Below, piece by piece: positions 44,037 through 53,934 of a stretch of DNA of 64,000 nt. The notes below the pieces were generated by a model. It was not told the origin of the DNA. It saw only the letters and a list, made by a program, of their open reading frames with translations, and did no database searches. The first letter of the stretch is position 1; each line of letters starts with the position of its first letter. A program made the translations under genes and the position numbers. Source of the DNA: Treponema_C sp050937815 (GTDB taxonomy: Bacteria > Spirochaetota > Spirochaetia > Treponematales > Treponemataceae); assembly GCF_050937815.1 (NCBI RefSeq), contig NZ_JACDIJ010000001.1:558001-622000 (forward strand), given 5' to 3'.

Positions 44037-44558
44037 TTATTGGTTTCCCAATTCGGCTATCACTTTTTCCGTAATATCAACGGTAGGACTGTACCATAAA
44101 ACGGCATTTGCCTGCTGCAAACTTAAAATAATGGTATAACCTTCGCTTTCGGCAATATGACGTATAACCTTATACAGCTGCTGATAAAAAGAATTTGAAG
44201 TAGAAAGATTTTTACGAAGCTTTTCCAACTCCATATTCTTTGAACTTGCATAGGCTTCCAAATACTCGGTTTTTTTGTTTATTTCGGATTCTATGCGAAG
44301 AACTGCGGTTTCGTTGCGGGCTTTTTCGTATTCCACTTTTTTATCCTGCAAACTTTTTAATTCCGCAGTACGCTTATCTATTTCCGCTTGGAATTCGGCT
44401 TTTTTGGTGTCATAATTGCGTACCGCCGAAGATTCCCGAAAGTATGTCGTATACACCCGTCCGATATCAACTACGCCGACATTGGTTATTTGTTGTGCAA
44501 AAACGCATGCATAAAGACTTAACAATACTATACATATACCTGTTTTTTTTGTGTTCAT
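44037..44558 (-). CDS. skp: Periplasmic chaperone Skp/OmpH family
   Basis: 173 residues with signal peptide MNTKKTGICIVLLSLYACVFAQ and predicted cleavage before QITNVG. The mature part is one long helical hairpin rich in K, E and Q (RTAELKSLQDKKVEYEKARNE near 60-110), the tentacle of a Skp trimer that holds unfolded outer-membrane proteins. It lies 11 bases after bamA, as in many bacteria, and would feed substrates to it. Confidence 0.88.
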   Translation of the reverse strand: MNTKKTGICIVLLSLYACVFAQQITNVGVVDIGRVYTTYFRESSAVRNYDTKKAEFQAEIDKRTAELKSLQDKKVEYEKARNETAVLRIESEINKKTEYLEAYASSKNMELEKLRKNLSTSNSFYQQLYKVIRHIAESEGYTIILSLQQANAVLWYSPTVDITEKVIAELGNQ

Positions 44559-44569
44559 ATGCTACCTCG

Positions 44570-46999
44570 CTATTGGTTTGTCAAATTAAATGAAAGTACG
44601 AATTTTCCGCCGTATTTGGTCGTCGAATTCCATTCAAAGGCGCCGTTATTGGTTTTAAACGCCCATCCCCACATTAAACGCAGGGGAAATTGCGGTAAAG
44701 AAAAACGCAAGCCCGGTCCGAAGCTGAAAAAGAAATCGTCTATGGATAATTGGGTAAACATTTTTTGAGGCGTTTCTTTTACCGCTATTATGTCCGCAAA
44801 AAAATCGAGAGAAAACACACCCGGCGCAAGCGGCATACGCAGTTCGGCAAAGCTCGACCACATTGCAGTTCCGCGTACGGAAGAAGACTGATCTGCGAGC
44901 GCTGCCCATCCGCGGCCGTTAAACATACCGTCTATAATCAGCATATTGTTTTGACCTATATCGGAACCGGGAACCGGCACCAAAAAAGTAAAGCCCGTAT
45001 ATCCTGCAAAAACGAATTTCAAATTCCACGTTTCGGAAACGGGTTTATCCAAAAGCGTAAAATAAATTTCCCCTTTTGTATCGGTTTTCAAAAAATACTC
45101 GGATTCGAGCTTCGGCAGCAAACCTATCCATGAAAACTGTTGGCTGACAAACCATCCCTTCGACGGGTCAAAAAGAGTGTCGCGCGCATTGAGAGAACCC
45201 TTTGTCCAAACCGTATTTTGAATACCGAATTTACCGTGTCTGTCGCTGACTGTCGTATCTACAGGCGTATACAGTTTTGCATCATAAAAATTACGCAAAA
45301 AGGTATTTGAAAAACCGCCGGTGAGCGTAAAAGCGGCAAAATCCCATACCCAGCGTTTTCCCAAGGCAAAATCGACGCCGAAAGACAATTGATTATAATC
45401 CATCATATAATCTTTATCGTTTACACCGCCCGGAAAATAATTGTAATAGGGTGCGGACATTTTTCTGTGCTTTACGTTAATTCCGGCATTAAAATTAAGC
45501 GGTTTATTTAAAAACCACGGATCGTTAAAATTAAACGATAAAGCCTGTTCGTCATTCGAACCGGTTATATTAACGCCTATGGTTTTTCCCGTTCCTAAAA
45601 AGTTTGCATCTTTCCAATTCGCAAATACGGAAACGGGCCACGAACCGGGTTCCGCTATACCCGAAAAGGTAATACCGAATTCTACGGATGTAGTCGATTG
45701 TTCTTCGACATTTATAACCAAATCGATCAAACTCTCGTCGGACCCCTGCACAATGCGGGGAATGACGGCGGAAAAAAAGCCGAGATTATATAAACTGCGC
45801 AAACCGGTTTCGACTTTTCGTTTTGAAAAAATATCGCCGCTTTCAAGCGGTATTTCGCGCAATATAACATAATCTTTTGTTTTTGTGTTTCCGGTAACCG
45901 TTATGCGTTCTATATGGCTTCTTTTTCCCTCGGTTATATACATAATACAGGAAATAAGGCGGTTTTCGTTGTCTTTTTTTATATCCGGATAAAAGGTGTT
46001 TGACGTATAACCGTTTTCATAATATAAATCCGCTATAGCCGCCAAACCTTCTTGAAACCGTGTTTGATTGAATACGCTGCCTTTTTTAAGCCTCATTAAA
46101 GCGGTTAATTCTTCGGTCGAAAAAATAATATTACCTTCGGTTGTAATTCCGTTAAACGTATATTGGCTGCCTTCTTTCAGCACATAGGTTAAGGTAATTT
46201 CATCTCGTTTTTTTTCTTCGTTATAGGAGGTTTCGCGCACCACATCCGTAATTGCGGCATCCATATAGCCTTTGTTTTGGTAATACAACAAAACATGTTG
46301 TTTATCAAGCTCAAGATAGGCTTCCAAAAACGCGCCCTTATTAAATAAACCGACCGCTTTTAATTTCATGTCTTTTTTTAAGTTTTTTTCGCCGATTGCG
46401 GCATTCCCCTGAAAACGAATCGCAGTGATAACGGTTTGCCGGCCTTCGTCTATATTAAAAATAACGTTTACGCCGTCTTCTTCGGTATTGATTTCGGAAA
46501 CGAGTTTTACGTTTGTATAACCGCTTTCCAAATAAAGCGTTTGCAGTTTACGCTCATCAAGCAATACCTTTGATGAAATATAAATATCGTTTTCTTTAAC
46601 CGAAACGGCATCCCGTAATTCGGGAGTCCGAATACGGCGGTTTCCTTTAAAAATCAAAGATTTTACAATCGGCCGTTCTATAACCGTAAACTGAATAATC
46701 ACTTCATTTTTTTCGGCATCGGCAGGAAGAGCAAGCGGACTTATATCTTCAAAATATTCAAGCGCATATATTTTATTCAGCAATTCGGTATATAATTCGT
46801 CCGAAAACACTTCACCGATAAAAGAATCGGTAACGGCGGTCATATCGGCATTTTTTACGAATTTCAATCCGTTAAATTTTATTGCACGGATTTCTTTTCC
46901 GTAATACCAATTATTATCGCTTTGTGCCGGCAAGTTTATACATAAAATAACGAATACGCACATACAAAAAGCAGTTAAAAAACCTCGTTTGCCGTACAT
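44570..46999 (-). CDS. bamA: Outer-membrane assembly protein BamA
   Basis: 809 residues from ATG 46999 (TAGGAGG upstream); the longer frame adds 20 residues overlapping tamB. Signal peptide MYGKRGFLTAFCMCVFVILCINLPA, five POTRA domains (about 30-420, for example IKSLIFKGNRRIRTPELRDAVSV-like segments with IVKSLIFKGN) and a C-terminal 16-stranded barrel. The conserved VRGT-type loop is SVRGTAMW near 710. The last strand is GGKFVLSFNLTNQ, so the protein does not end in the usual terminal Phe/Trp. It inserts beta-barrel proteins into the outer membrane. Confidence 0.94.
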   Translation of the reverse strand: MYGKRGFLTAFCMCVFVILCINLPAQSDNNWYYGKEIRAIKFNGLKFVKNADMTAVTDSFIGEVFSDELYTELLNKIYALEYFEDISPLALPADAEKNEVIIQFTVIERPIVKSLIFKGNRRIRTPELRDAVSVKENDIYISSKVLLDERKLQTLYLESGYTNVKLVSEINTEEDGVNVIFNIDEGRQTVITAIRFQGNAAIGEKNLKKDMKLKAVGLFNKGAFLEAYLELDKQHVLLYYQNKGYMDAAITDVVRETSYNEEKKRDEITLTYVLKEGSQYTFNGITTEGNIIFSTEELTALMRLKKGSVFNQTRFQEGLAAIADLYYENGYTSNTFYPDIKKDNENRLISCIMYITEGKRSHIERITVTGNTKTKDYVILREIPLESGDIFSKRKVETGLRSLYNLGFFSAVIPRIVQGSDESLIDLVINVEEQSTTSVEFGITFSGIAEPGSWPVSVFANWKDANFLGTGKTIGVNITGSNDEQALSFNFNDPWFLNKPLNFNAGINVKHRKMSAPYYNYFPGGVNDKDYMMDYNQLSFGVDFALGKRWVWDFAAFTLTGGFSNTFLRNFYDAKLYTPVDTTVSDRHGKFGIQNTVWTKGSLNARDTLFDPSKGWFVSQQFSWIGLLPKLESEYFLKTDTKGEIYFTLLDKPVSETWNLKFVFAGYTGFTFLVPVPGSDIGQNNMLIIDGMFNGRGWAALADQSSSVRGTAMWSSFAELRMPLAPGVFSLDFFADIIAVKETPQKMFTQLSIDDFFFSFGPGLRFSLPQFPLRLMWGWAFKTNNGAFEWNSTTKYGGKFVLSFNLTNQ

Positions 47000-47012
47000 A
47001 CAGCCTCCTAAG

Positions 47013-50000
47013 TTAAAAGTTAAATTTCCACGATAAACTGATTGAAGTATGCGGGACAAGCAATTTCCAATCCGAAGTTAAGTCCGGCGCGATACTCCAT
47101 CGTATGGCAGCAAAGGGACTGGGCAATTCCAAACCTATTTCGGGCTGAAACACCAAGCCGCCGGTACTGCCGTCTTTGTTTTCAAGATTTCCGTTATATA
47201 CCAAATGCAGCATCGCATCGGCATATAAGGTATCTCCAAAGTACTTACCTATATAAACAGTTGTATTATCTAAAAAGTTACCGGCCGATATCCTTGTTCC
47301 GGTATTAACATTTAGAGCGCTTATAAAAGCATTTTGCAAAAACATTGTACGCAATGAAAATATATCAAATTTAAACAAATCACGCAATCGGTTTTCCACA
47401 CTGCGAAAAAGAGTTATTTGCGCACCGTAATCGGCCAAACCGCCGAGCAGCACCAAGGGGTTCGTATTGCCCGCATCGACTAAAAAGATTTGGCCCAACA
47501 AGGTCATAATTTCTTGCTGCGATTTTACCGGAACGGATGAAAAACCGGGATTAAGCCGGCTCAAAGGCTGGTCTTCGACGGTCAGCATAATGCGTACCGG
47601 ATCTCCGGACTTATCGCGCTCACGGATTTCCGCTTTTGCGCTGAGCTTCGGATCGAACGATTCCATGCTTTCATTTAAAACGGCGGAAGCTTCGCGCACG
47701 TAAAAAGTTCTGTTCAAATAAAGTATTTCGCCGCCTTTCATAGAAAAGGTACCGGTAAAAGATGAAGTACCGTAGCGGGTGTCGAGTTGTAAACGCAAAG
47801 GACTTGTTTGGGTTACCAAACCGCGCAAAAAGGGATTGGTTTTTGACGGCATAAATAAGCGGGATTTGGTATCAGTTATAAGGGTTATATCCAACACCGT
47901 ATCTATTTGCGGTTTTTCCTGTATAAGCGTTTCTTCCGGATTTAATACGATAACCGCTTCGACATCGGCAGTTTCTATCAAGCCGCGCACATCTACAAGT
48001 TCTTTATCGAGCTGAACCGAAACATCCGCCTTTGCAGTTCCGGTAAAAATTCCGTTCGGCATTTTATATTTGGCGGCGGCACGGCTGTCGTCAAGGGTTT
48101 TTACACGCAAATTAAGCGATTCTATAAGCAGTTTTTCCAAAGTCAAATCGACGGTCAAGGATGCCTTTGCTCCGGTTTTTTGACCGACAAATCTGCTGTC
48201 TACGGCGGAAAAAACATTATCGACCGTTTTTACACGAAAATCCTTGCACACCAATTTTTCATCGACATACTCCGGTACGCCCACAGTCATATCCGTTCCT
48301 TGAAACTCGGCGTTGATAATGGGGCTGCCGAGTGTGCCGCTTATCGTTCCCCGCCCCGACGCCGTTCCCGAATAAAGCGAAAACACGGGTAAATCCAAAA
48401 GGCGTGAAAAGGTTTTTGCATCGGCCGATATGTTATTGACAAGCAGGGAAAGTTCTTTATTTTTTACCGTACCGAAGGCATTAAAGCGGACGGGAAACCC
48501 GTGAGCGGAACGCATATTTATTTCTCCGTCGTCGAATAAAACCGCTTCAAATTCGTTTGAGCCGGCCGTCAAATCGAAGCGGCCGGAACTTCGGATAAGT
48601 TTAAGGGCATAATTTTTACGTGTATTAAAAAACGAACCCGCTAAGGATGAAAAAACCAAATCTGCTTGAAAGGATTTTTCTTTAAAGGGTACATGCTCAT
48701 TATTTTGAAGCGGCCGCACGGAAAAGGAAAACGGGCTTGCATAAGTTTTTTCCGAAAAATACATATCATCCGAAATCCTTCCGGCTATATGTCCGCCTAT
48801 ATTTCCCGAAAAATCTTCCAATGACACGCTTCCTTCAACTGAGGTTACATCAAAATAGCTGTGCTTTAGATTGCAAGCGGATAAAACAAGATTTTTATCT
48901 TCAAGACTTATACCGCCGCTTATATGTATGTCCGATTTTCCGGTAACAAAGGATGCGTTTTCTATATTAAGATGCAGCGAGGGGTTCGCAAGGGACCCCA
49001 AGGCGGTCAACGTTCCGCTGACGGTATTATTGTCGTTTTGCATACCGATAAAACGGGCGGACGGAAACGAGCGTATTTCGGCTTCGGCCGAAAAATATAT
49101 GTGTTCCCAAAAATCGGGGACGCCGCCTTTTACCGATTCGGGATTATATGCTTGCAGCATAAGAGAATACCTTTCGGGAGAAAAAGCATCGGATAAAGAA
49201 GCATTTAAAGTAAGGGAATCGAAAATGTCGCCGGAAAAATTCCATAATGCGTTAAGGCTGCCGTCCAAAGACGATAATTCGTCGGAATACCGCGCTTTGT
49301 TAAGATATAAAGCGCCCGGCTGCACCGCCCCCGCACAATGTATACGCGGCGATATACGCGAAGTTTTTGAAACTTCGGCTATATCGATTTGCATAATGTC
49401 CATATTCCAATCGTCTGCCGCATTGTACGAAAAATCGGCCGATACCGAAGATGAAAACAAAAGATTATGTACTGCAAGCGGAAACGATAAAACCGAAAAG
49501 GAACCGGTAAAGCTGCCGTTTTTACCGGCATATACCGAAGCGTTAAAATTATAATCGCCGGTGATATTTAAAAATTGAGAAGGAACAAAAATACCGGAAA
49601 AGCTGTAAGGTAAAGAATTGACAAATAAGGATACCGAAAAAAACATTTCCCGATTTTGCGGCGCAATATCCGCATTAGCCTGCATTTGCACGGATTGTCC
49701 GGAACTGATCATATCAAAGCGGGAAAGCTGAAACACCGATTCCGTTCCGTCTATTGCAAATAAAAGCACTTCATTATCTTTTTTTGTATTGGCGATAACG
49801 GCATAGGGACTGTTATATGTAAAACCTTTAAAATCGGTCGATAAAAATAAATCGGAAGAGCATATATAGGGGCTTAAAAAGGGACGTAAACGCGAAAACC
49901 CGCTGCCGACATGTTCCGGTAAAAACCACGATGCAAAGGCGGCGGCGGAATCCAAAAACATATTTTCCGTCGAAAATTGAAGCTGCATTTCTTTTTGAGC

Positions 50001-51473
50001 GCCTAAGGTAAAGCTGCCGTTTAAGCGCACGGTACCCGGGCCTGCGGTGTCCGATCGCGAATAATCATACGCTTCAAAGGCAAAATCCCGTGTAAGGCCG
50101 GTTCCGATTACACGCAGCTGTAAGGCGGTTAAACTGTTTTCACCGAAATATAATTGGGGAATAAAAATCAAACTTTCATTTTCAAAGGATTCCATATACA
50201 GTTCGGCGGATATCTGATTTCCGTTCGGTAAAACCGCCGAATGTATGCGGGCATTTCCCTGCGGACGCAGCCCTTCTATATCAAAACTGCCGCTGTAATC
50301 GGCGTTCAATATTGAAGAAACGGCATTAATAAAATCGATATAAACGGTTTTTTCATCTCCTTCAAAACGAAAAGACAATTCGGCTTTTTGTTTGGGCGGA
50401 AATTCGGTACGTAAGGCTCCTTCGGCATCGTAGCGCAATTCCCGCTTACGCCAATTCCATACCGCATTATAATCGCCCGATATAGATAAAAAGGGAATTT
50501 TATTTATAAGGCTGTCTTTTTTTTCGGCCCTAAATAAGTCAAAAAGATTCAAATTGTGCGCATGCAATTTAAACAAAGCGGTTTGCTCAAGGGTATCGGC
50601 AACAAGGGTGACGGCAAAGGGTAAAATATTTTGCATAAGCGACAGTTGAACTTTGTTGTCCGCATATGCGGCATACATATTTAAGGCAGGGATAGTGTAA
50701 TCGGATTCTCTTAGCGAAGAAAGCCGAAGCTGGGCAAAACTGTTTTGAATATTCTGCGTAATTTTCGATTGAACGGAAAAACTCCATGCAAGGGTTCCGT
50801 ACGCATTACCGCTTTTTCCGGTCGAACGTATACTGTTTTTTCCCGATAAACGTATTTGCAGGGCGGTATCGTTTGCAGGGCGGCTTATTGTAAGATTTGA
50901 AATATGCAAGTCGTTTGAAACCGATAAGCCGGCATATAAAAAGGAAGCGTCTTTTATGCGTATGCGGATAGGAAGCGAAAACAGGGTATCGATAAGATTT
51001 TGTATGTTTTGACCGGGATTTTGTACCTTAGAGATTTTTGCAGTATCGGCATCAAAATTTTCTATCGCATCAAACAAACGTTTTCTTAAAGCGGATTGGG
51101 TAAAATCGTCATAATCGCCGGAAACCCCGGAAATAACCAATTCTCCGAAAGCTTCGGCGGGTTTTCCTCCGATCAGTTTGATAAGATTCCATCGCAGTTT
51201 TACGGACTTTACGGTAAGTATTGTGTCATCGCTTTCGATATCGCTGACGCTGATATTCGACATACGAATACCCGATAAAATCGACGGAGATAAAGACGTA
51301 TATGAAACGGAAAAACCGGTTTTTTCACGGATAAGTGTAAGATAGGTATCACGGATATGTGCAAAGGCCGTATGTGCCGCCGAAAGGACGGGAATTACGG
51401 AACAGGCGGCAACAAGGCCAATGCATAAGAGAAGGATTATACTGAAAATTCTGCCATAGGTCTTTTTTTTCAT
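47013..51473 (-). CDS. tamB: TamB-like translocation/lipid-transfer protein (AsmA superfamily)
   Basis: 1486 residues with one N-terminal membrane anchor (IFSIILLLCIGLVAACSVIPVLS) and a very long beta-rich periplasmic body, the hydrophobic groove of TamB/YdbH proteins. The C-terminal 400 residues form the TamB domain (DUF490), with FLRGLVTQTSPLRLQLDTRYGTSSFTGTF and GGEILYLNRTFYVREA near 1300, ending in ISLSWKFNF. TamB-like proteins bridge inner and outer membranes and move phospholipid or assist barrel insertion. It is 13 bases upstream of bamA, standing in for TamA's usual partner position. Confidence 0.88.
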   Translation of the reverse strand: MKKKTYGRIFSIILLLCIGLVAACSVIPVLSAAHTAFAHIRDTYLTLIREKTGFSVSYTSLSPSILSGIRMSNISVSDIESDDTILTVKSVKLRWNLIKLIGGKPAEAFGELVISGVSGDYDDFTQSALRKRLFDAIENFDADTAKISKVQNPGQNIQNLIDTLFSLPIRIRIKDASFLYAGLSVSNDLHISNLTISRPANDTALQIRLSGKNSIRSTGKSGNAYGTLAWSFSVQSKITQNIQNSFAQLRLSSLRESDYTIPALNMYAAYADNKVQLSLMQNILPFAVTLVADTLEQTALFKLHAHNLNLFDLFRAEKKDSLINKIPFLSISGDYNAVWNWRKRELRYDAEGALRTEFPPKQKAELSFRFEGDEKTVYIDFINAVSSILNADYSGSFDIEGLRPQGNARIHSAVLPNGNQISAELYMESFENESLIFIPQLYFGENSLTALQLRVIGTGLTRDFAFEAYDYSRSDTAGPGTVRLNGSFTLGAQKEMQLQFSTENMFLDSAAAFASWFLPEHVGSGFSRLRPFLSPYICSSDLFLSTDFKGFTYNSPYAVIANTKKDNEVLLFAIDGTESVFQLSRFDMISSGQSVQMQANADIAPQNREMFFSVSLFVNSLPYSFSGIFVPSQFLNITGDYNFNASVYAGKNGSFTGSFSVLSFPLAVHNLLFSSSVSADFSYNAADDWNMDIMQIDIAEVSKTSRISPRIHCAGAVQPGALYLNKARYSDELSSLDGSLNALWNFSGDIFDSLTLNASLSDAFSPERYSLMLQAYNPESVKGGVPDFWEHIYFSAEAEIRSFPSARFIGMQNDNNTVSGTLTALGSLANPSLHLNIENASFVTGKSDIHISGGISLEDKNLVLSACNLKHSYFDVTSVEGSVSLEDFSGNIGGHIAGRISDDMYFSEKTYASPFSFSVRPLQNNEHVPFKEKSFQADLVFSSLAGSFFNTRKNYALKLIRSSGRFDLTAGSNEFEAVLFDDGEINMRSAHGFPVRFNAFGTVKNKELSLLVNNISADAKTFSRLLDLPVFSLYSGTASGRGTISGTLGSPIINAEFQGTDMTVGVPEYVDEKLVCKDFRVKTVDNVFSAVDSRFVGQKTGAKASLTVDLTLEKLLIESLNLRVKTLDDSRAAAKYKMPNGIFTGTAKADVSVQLDKELVDVRGLIETADVEAVIVLNPEETLIQEKPQIDTVLDITLITDTKSRLFMPSKTNPFLRGLVTQTSPLRLQLDTRYGTSSFTGTFSMKGGEILYLNRTFYVREASAVLNESMESFDPKLSAKAEIRERDKSGDPVRIMLTVEDQPLSRLNPGFSSVPVKSQQEIMTLLGQIFLVDAGNTNPLVLLGGLADYGAQITLFRSVENRLRDLFKFDIFSLRTMFLQNAFISALNVNTGTRISAGNFLDNTTVYIGKYFGDTLYADAMLHLVYNGNLENKDGSTGGLVFQPEIGLELPSPFAAIRWSIAPDLTSDWKLLVPHTSISLSWKFNF

Positions 51474-51485
51474 CCGCTTAAAGAG

Positions 51486-51491
51486 TATAAT
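51486..51491 (+). promoter_or_regulatory. Possible -10 box for tmk
   Basis: TATAAT at 51486-51491, about 35 bases before the tmk start, within the 53-base gap between the divergent tamB and tmk. The opposite strand has TATACT overlapping it, so the two genes may share an AT-rich promoter core. No good -35 is seen on either side. Confidence 0.35.
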
Positions 51492-51526
51492 AGCAAAAAA
51501 TCCAAGATTATGGTAGGGAGTAAAAA

Positions 51527-52144
51527 TTGATATTGCAGGATTTTATTGTTTTTGAAGGTATAGACGGGTCGGGAACTTCCACGCAGATTGAGCGCTTACA
51601 AAGGCGCTTAAACGGAAAAAATGCGGTTTTTACGGCCGAACCGACAAAACTCGAAACGGGTATCTTTTTGCGCCGCGTATTAAGCGGAGAAATCGAAGTT
51701 GCCCCCGAAACCGCCGCCCGCCTCTTTGCGGCGGACCGTTCGGAACACATATACGGAAAGGGCGGCATTGCAGAAACATGTAAAACAAAACTCTGCGTAT
51801 GCGACCGCTACCTTTTTTCAAGCCTCGCCTATCAAAGCGTCGAATGCGGCTTTGAACTTCCCGCAAAGCTGAACGAAGACTTTCCCCTGCCCGAAACCGT
51901 TTTTTATTTCCGCATAGACCCCGAAATTTCACTCAAACGCATAGCCGGGCGCGGTATAACCGAAATTTACGAAAAAAAAGACTTTTTGGATAAAACCGCT
52001 TCGGCCTACGATAAAATTTTTGCCGATTTTGAAGCAAAAAAAACGGGAATGAACATTGTGTATATCGATGCCGCACAAAACGCGGATGAAATCGAAAAGA
52101 TCATCTGGGGTGTGCTTAAAAAAATGCCGATACTTGAATTGTGA
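51527..52144 (+). CDS. tmk: Thymidylate kinase
   Basis: 205 residues starting at TTG 51527, with GGGAG six bases upstream. Phosphorylates dTMP to dTDP. P-loop FEGIDGSGTSTQ at residues 8-19, DRY motif in CDRYLFSSLAYQS near 88, and a lid region after RIAGRGITEIYEKKDFLD. The P-loop has Thr where many have Lys (GSGTST versus GSGKST); this GSGTSTQ form occurs in several spirochaete and Gram-positive enzymes. Confidence 0.93.
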   Translation: MILQDFIVFEGIDGSGTSTQIERLQRRLNGKNAVFTAEPTKLETGIFLRRVLSGEIEVAPETAARLFAADRSEHIYGKGGIAETCKTKLCVCDRYLFSSLAYQSVECGFELPAKLNEDFPLPETVFYFRIDPEISLKRIAGRGITEIYEKKDFLDKTASAYDKIFADFEAKKTGMNIVYIDAAQNADEIEKIIWGVLKKMPILEL

Positions 52145-52755
52145 AGCGTTTTTTTAAATCCGTGTCCGTATCGGCGGCGATTGTCCTCTTTACCTTGCTT
52201 TTCAGCTCTTATGCAATTACGTTTAAAGAACAGTATTATAAACTCTATCACGTGCATTATCAGCAATATCCCGACGACGTAATGGAAAATATCTATTGGC
52301 TTGAACGGGCTGTCGCCGCCGATTTTGCAAACCCGCAATTTGCCCTTACTCATATAAAAGATAAAAAAGATTGGGAAAAATACCGCTATTTATTTATGAT
52401 GCACGTAAACCTTAAATTGATTGAACAGCACATGAGGCTCGGGCGCACATGGGATAAAAAAATCGCTTATTTTTACGATGCTCCCTGGAAAGAAGAGTAC
52501 CTTCGCGATTTGGAAACCGCCGAACGCTGTTACCGCGCGGGCTTGTACTATTGGACTGAGGCTAAAATCTGGGCGGAAAAAGCGAATCAGTCCAAGTTCA
52601 AATTCTTGTACTTAACGGGCATTCAAAATTGGGAAGACGAATCCTACCGCATAGACAGGGGCGAATTGAATTACGAAAAAATTCTAAACCGCGAACTTGC
52701 GCGTTTGCAAAAAGTAAAAGAAAGCTTTATTGCAATGGATGAAAATACCTATTAA
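52141..52755 (+). CDS. Conserved membrane-anchored protein of unknown function
   Basis: 204 residues starting at GTG 52141, which overlaps the tmk stop (GTGA), so translation is probably coupled. One N-terminal helix (SVSVSAAIVLFTLLFSSYAI) leads to an exported or membrane-tethered, mostly helical domain rich in aromatic residues (ENIYWLERAVAADFANPQFAL, AGLYYWTEAKIWAEKA), with a helical-hairpin look that recalls TPR folds. I do not recognise a family. Position between tmk and aroB suggests only cotranscription. Confidence 0.75.
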   Translation: MKRFFKSVSVSAAIVLFTLLFSSYAITFKEQYYKLYHVHYQQYPDDVMENIYWLERAVAADFANPQFALTHIKDKKDWEKYRYLFMMHVNLKLIEQHMRLGRTWDKKIAYFYDAPWKEEYLRDLETAERCYRAGLYYWTEAKIWAEKANQSKFKFLYLTGIQNWEDESYRIDRGELNYEKILNRELARLQKVKESFIAMDENTY

Positions 52756-52764
52756 AATAGCGGT

Positions 52765-53934
52765 ATGAATACATCTCATTTTACAATACGGTACAAAGCC
52801 GTGCATCCGGGAACGGAGTGCACGCAGCTTCTTTTTTACAGCTCAATCGAACAAGCCCTGCAAAGCGCAGCTAATACGGAACCGAATGCCGGCAATACAA
52901 AATCTGACGCCGCCGCTTCTACAGTGCAATGCGCTACTTCTGCCAAACAAAACCGCCTTTATATTACCGACGAGCGGGTTGCCTCCTTAAGCCCCGTAAA
53001 AAACTTTTTGGAAAAGCAAAAAAGCGAGGGCATTCCCGTATGCATCGTAAAAGCGGGCGAACAACACAAAACAATCGATACCGTTTTGGAAATTGTAAAA
53101 ACCGCCCTCGATAACAATTTAAACCGTTCATCAACCTTTGTCGGCATAGGAGGCGGGGTTGTCTGCGATATGAGCGCCTTTGCCGCCTCCGTTTTTAAGC
53201 GGGGAGCCCGCGTCGATTTGATGCCGACTACCCTGCTTGCAATGGTTGACGCGGCAATAGGCGGAAAAACCGGCTGCGACTTCGGCAGTTATAAAAACAT
53301 GATAGGAAGCTTTTACCCCGCCGGCACACTCTATATAGCGCCCGAATTTATACAAAGTTTAAGCGACACTGAATTCCGTTCGGGTCTTGCCGAAGTTTTA
53401 AAAACCGCCCTTCTCTACGATAAAAAGCTGTTCCGTCTTTTACGGGAACAAAAAGAAAAGGTTTTAAATCGGGAAGCGGAAATTATAAATCACATTGTAA
53501 AAGTATGTGCCCGTGCAAAGGCGAAAACAGTACAAAAAGATTTAACCGAGCGCGGTATACGCATGCACTTGAATTTGGGACATACCTTCGGCCACGCTCT
53601 TGAAACCCTGGCAGGTTTGGGAACAATCAGCCACGGAGAAGCGGTTGCATGGGGCATAGGGCGCGCAGTCGATTTAAGTGAAAAACTGGGGCTTTGTCCG
53701 TCATCATACAAAGAAGAAGTGTTTCGAGCGCTTCAAAGCTACGGATGGAGCTGCGGGCGCATTCACAGCGCACTGCAAACCGCACTTGCGGACAGTCCGA
53801 CAGAAGCACTTTTGCAGGCGATGAAAAAAGACAAAAAAAACAGCGGCGGCACCGTCCGCCTTATATTGCAAAAAGGCATAGAATCCGCCCTTATAAGAGA
53901 AGTTGAAGATGAATATATCCGCACAGTACTTTGA
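52765..53934 (+). CDS. aroB: 3-dehydroquinate synthase
   Basis: 389 residues. Second step of the shikimate pathway, NAD- and metal-dependent. Family motifs: FVGIGGGVVCDMSAFAASVFKRG near 130, PTTLLAMVDAAIGGKTGCDF, NMIGSFYPAG, GLAEVLKTALLYD, metal His in HLNLGHTFGHALE near 270 and HGEAVAWGI. An insertion of about 25 small residues (NTEPNAGNTKSDAAAS) lies near position 35. Starts nine bases after the previous gene. Confidence 0.95.
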   Translation: MNTSHFTIRYKAVHPGTECTQLLFYSSIEQALQSAANTEPNAGNTKSDAAASTVQCATSAKQNRLYITDERVASLSPVKNFLEKQKSEGIPVCIVKAGEQHKTIDTVLEIVKTALDNNLNRSSTFVGIGGGVVCDMSAFAASVFKRGARVDLMPTTLLAMVDAAIGGKTGCDFGSYKNMIGSFYPAGTLYIAPEFIQSLSDTEFRSGLAEVLKTALLYDKKLFRLLREQKEKVLNREAEIINHIVKVCARAKAKTVQKDLTERGIRMHLNLGHTFGHALETLAGLGTISHGEAVAWGIGRAVDLSEKLGLCPSSYKEEVFRALQSYGWSCGRIHSALQTALADSPTEALLQAMKKDKKNSGGTVRLILQKGIESALIREVEDEYIRTVL

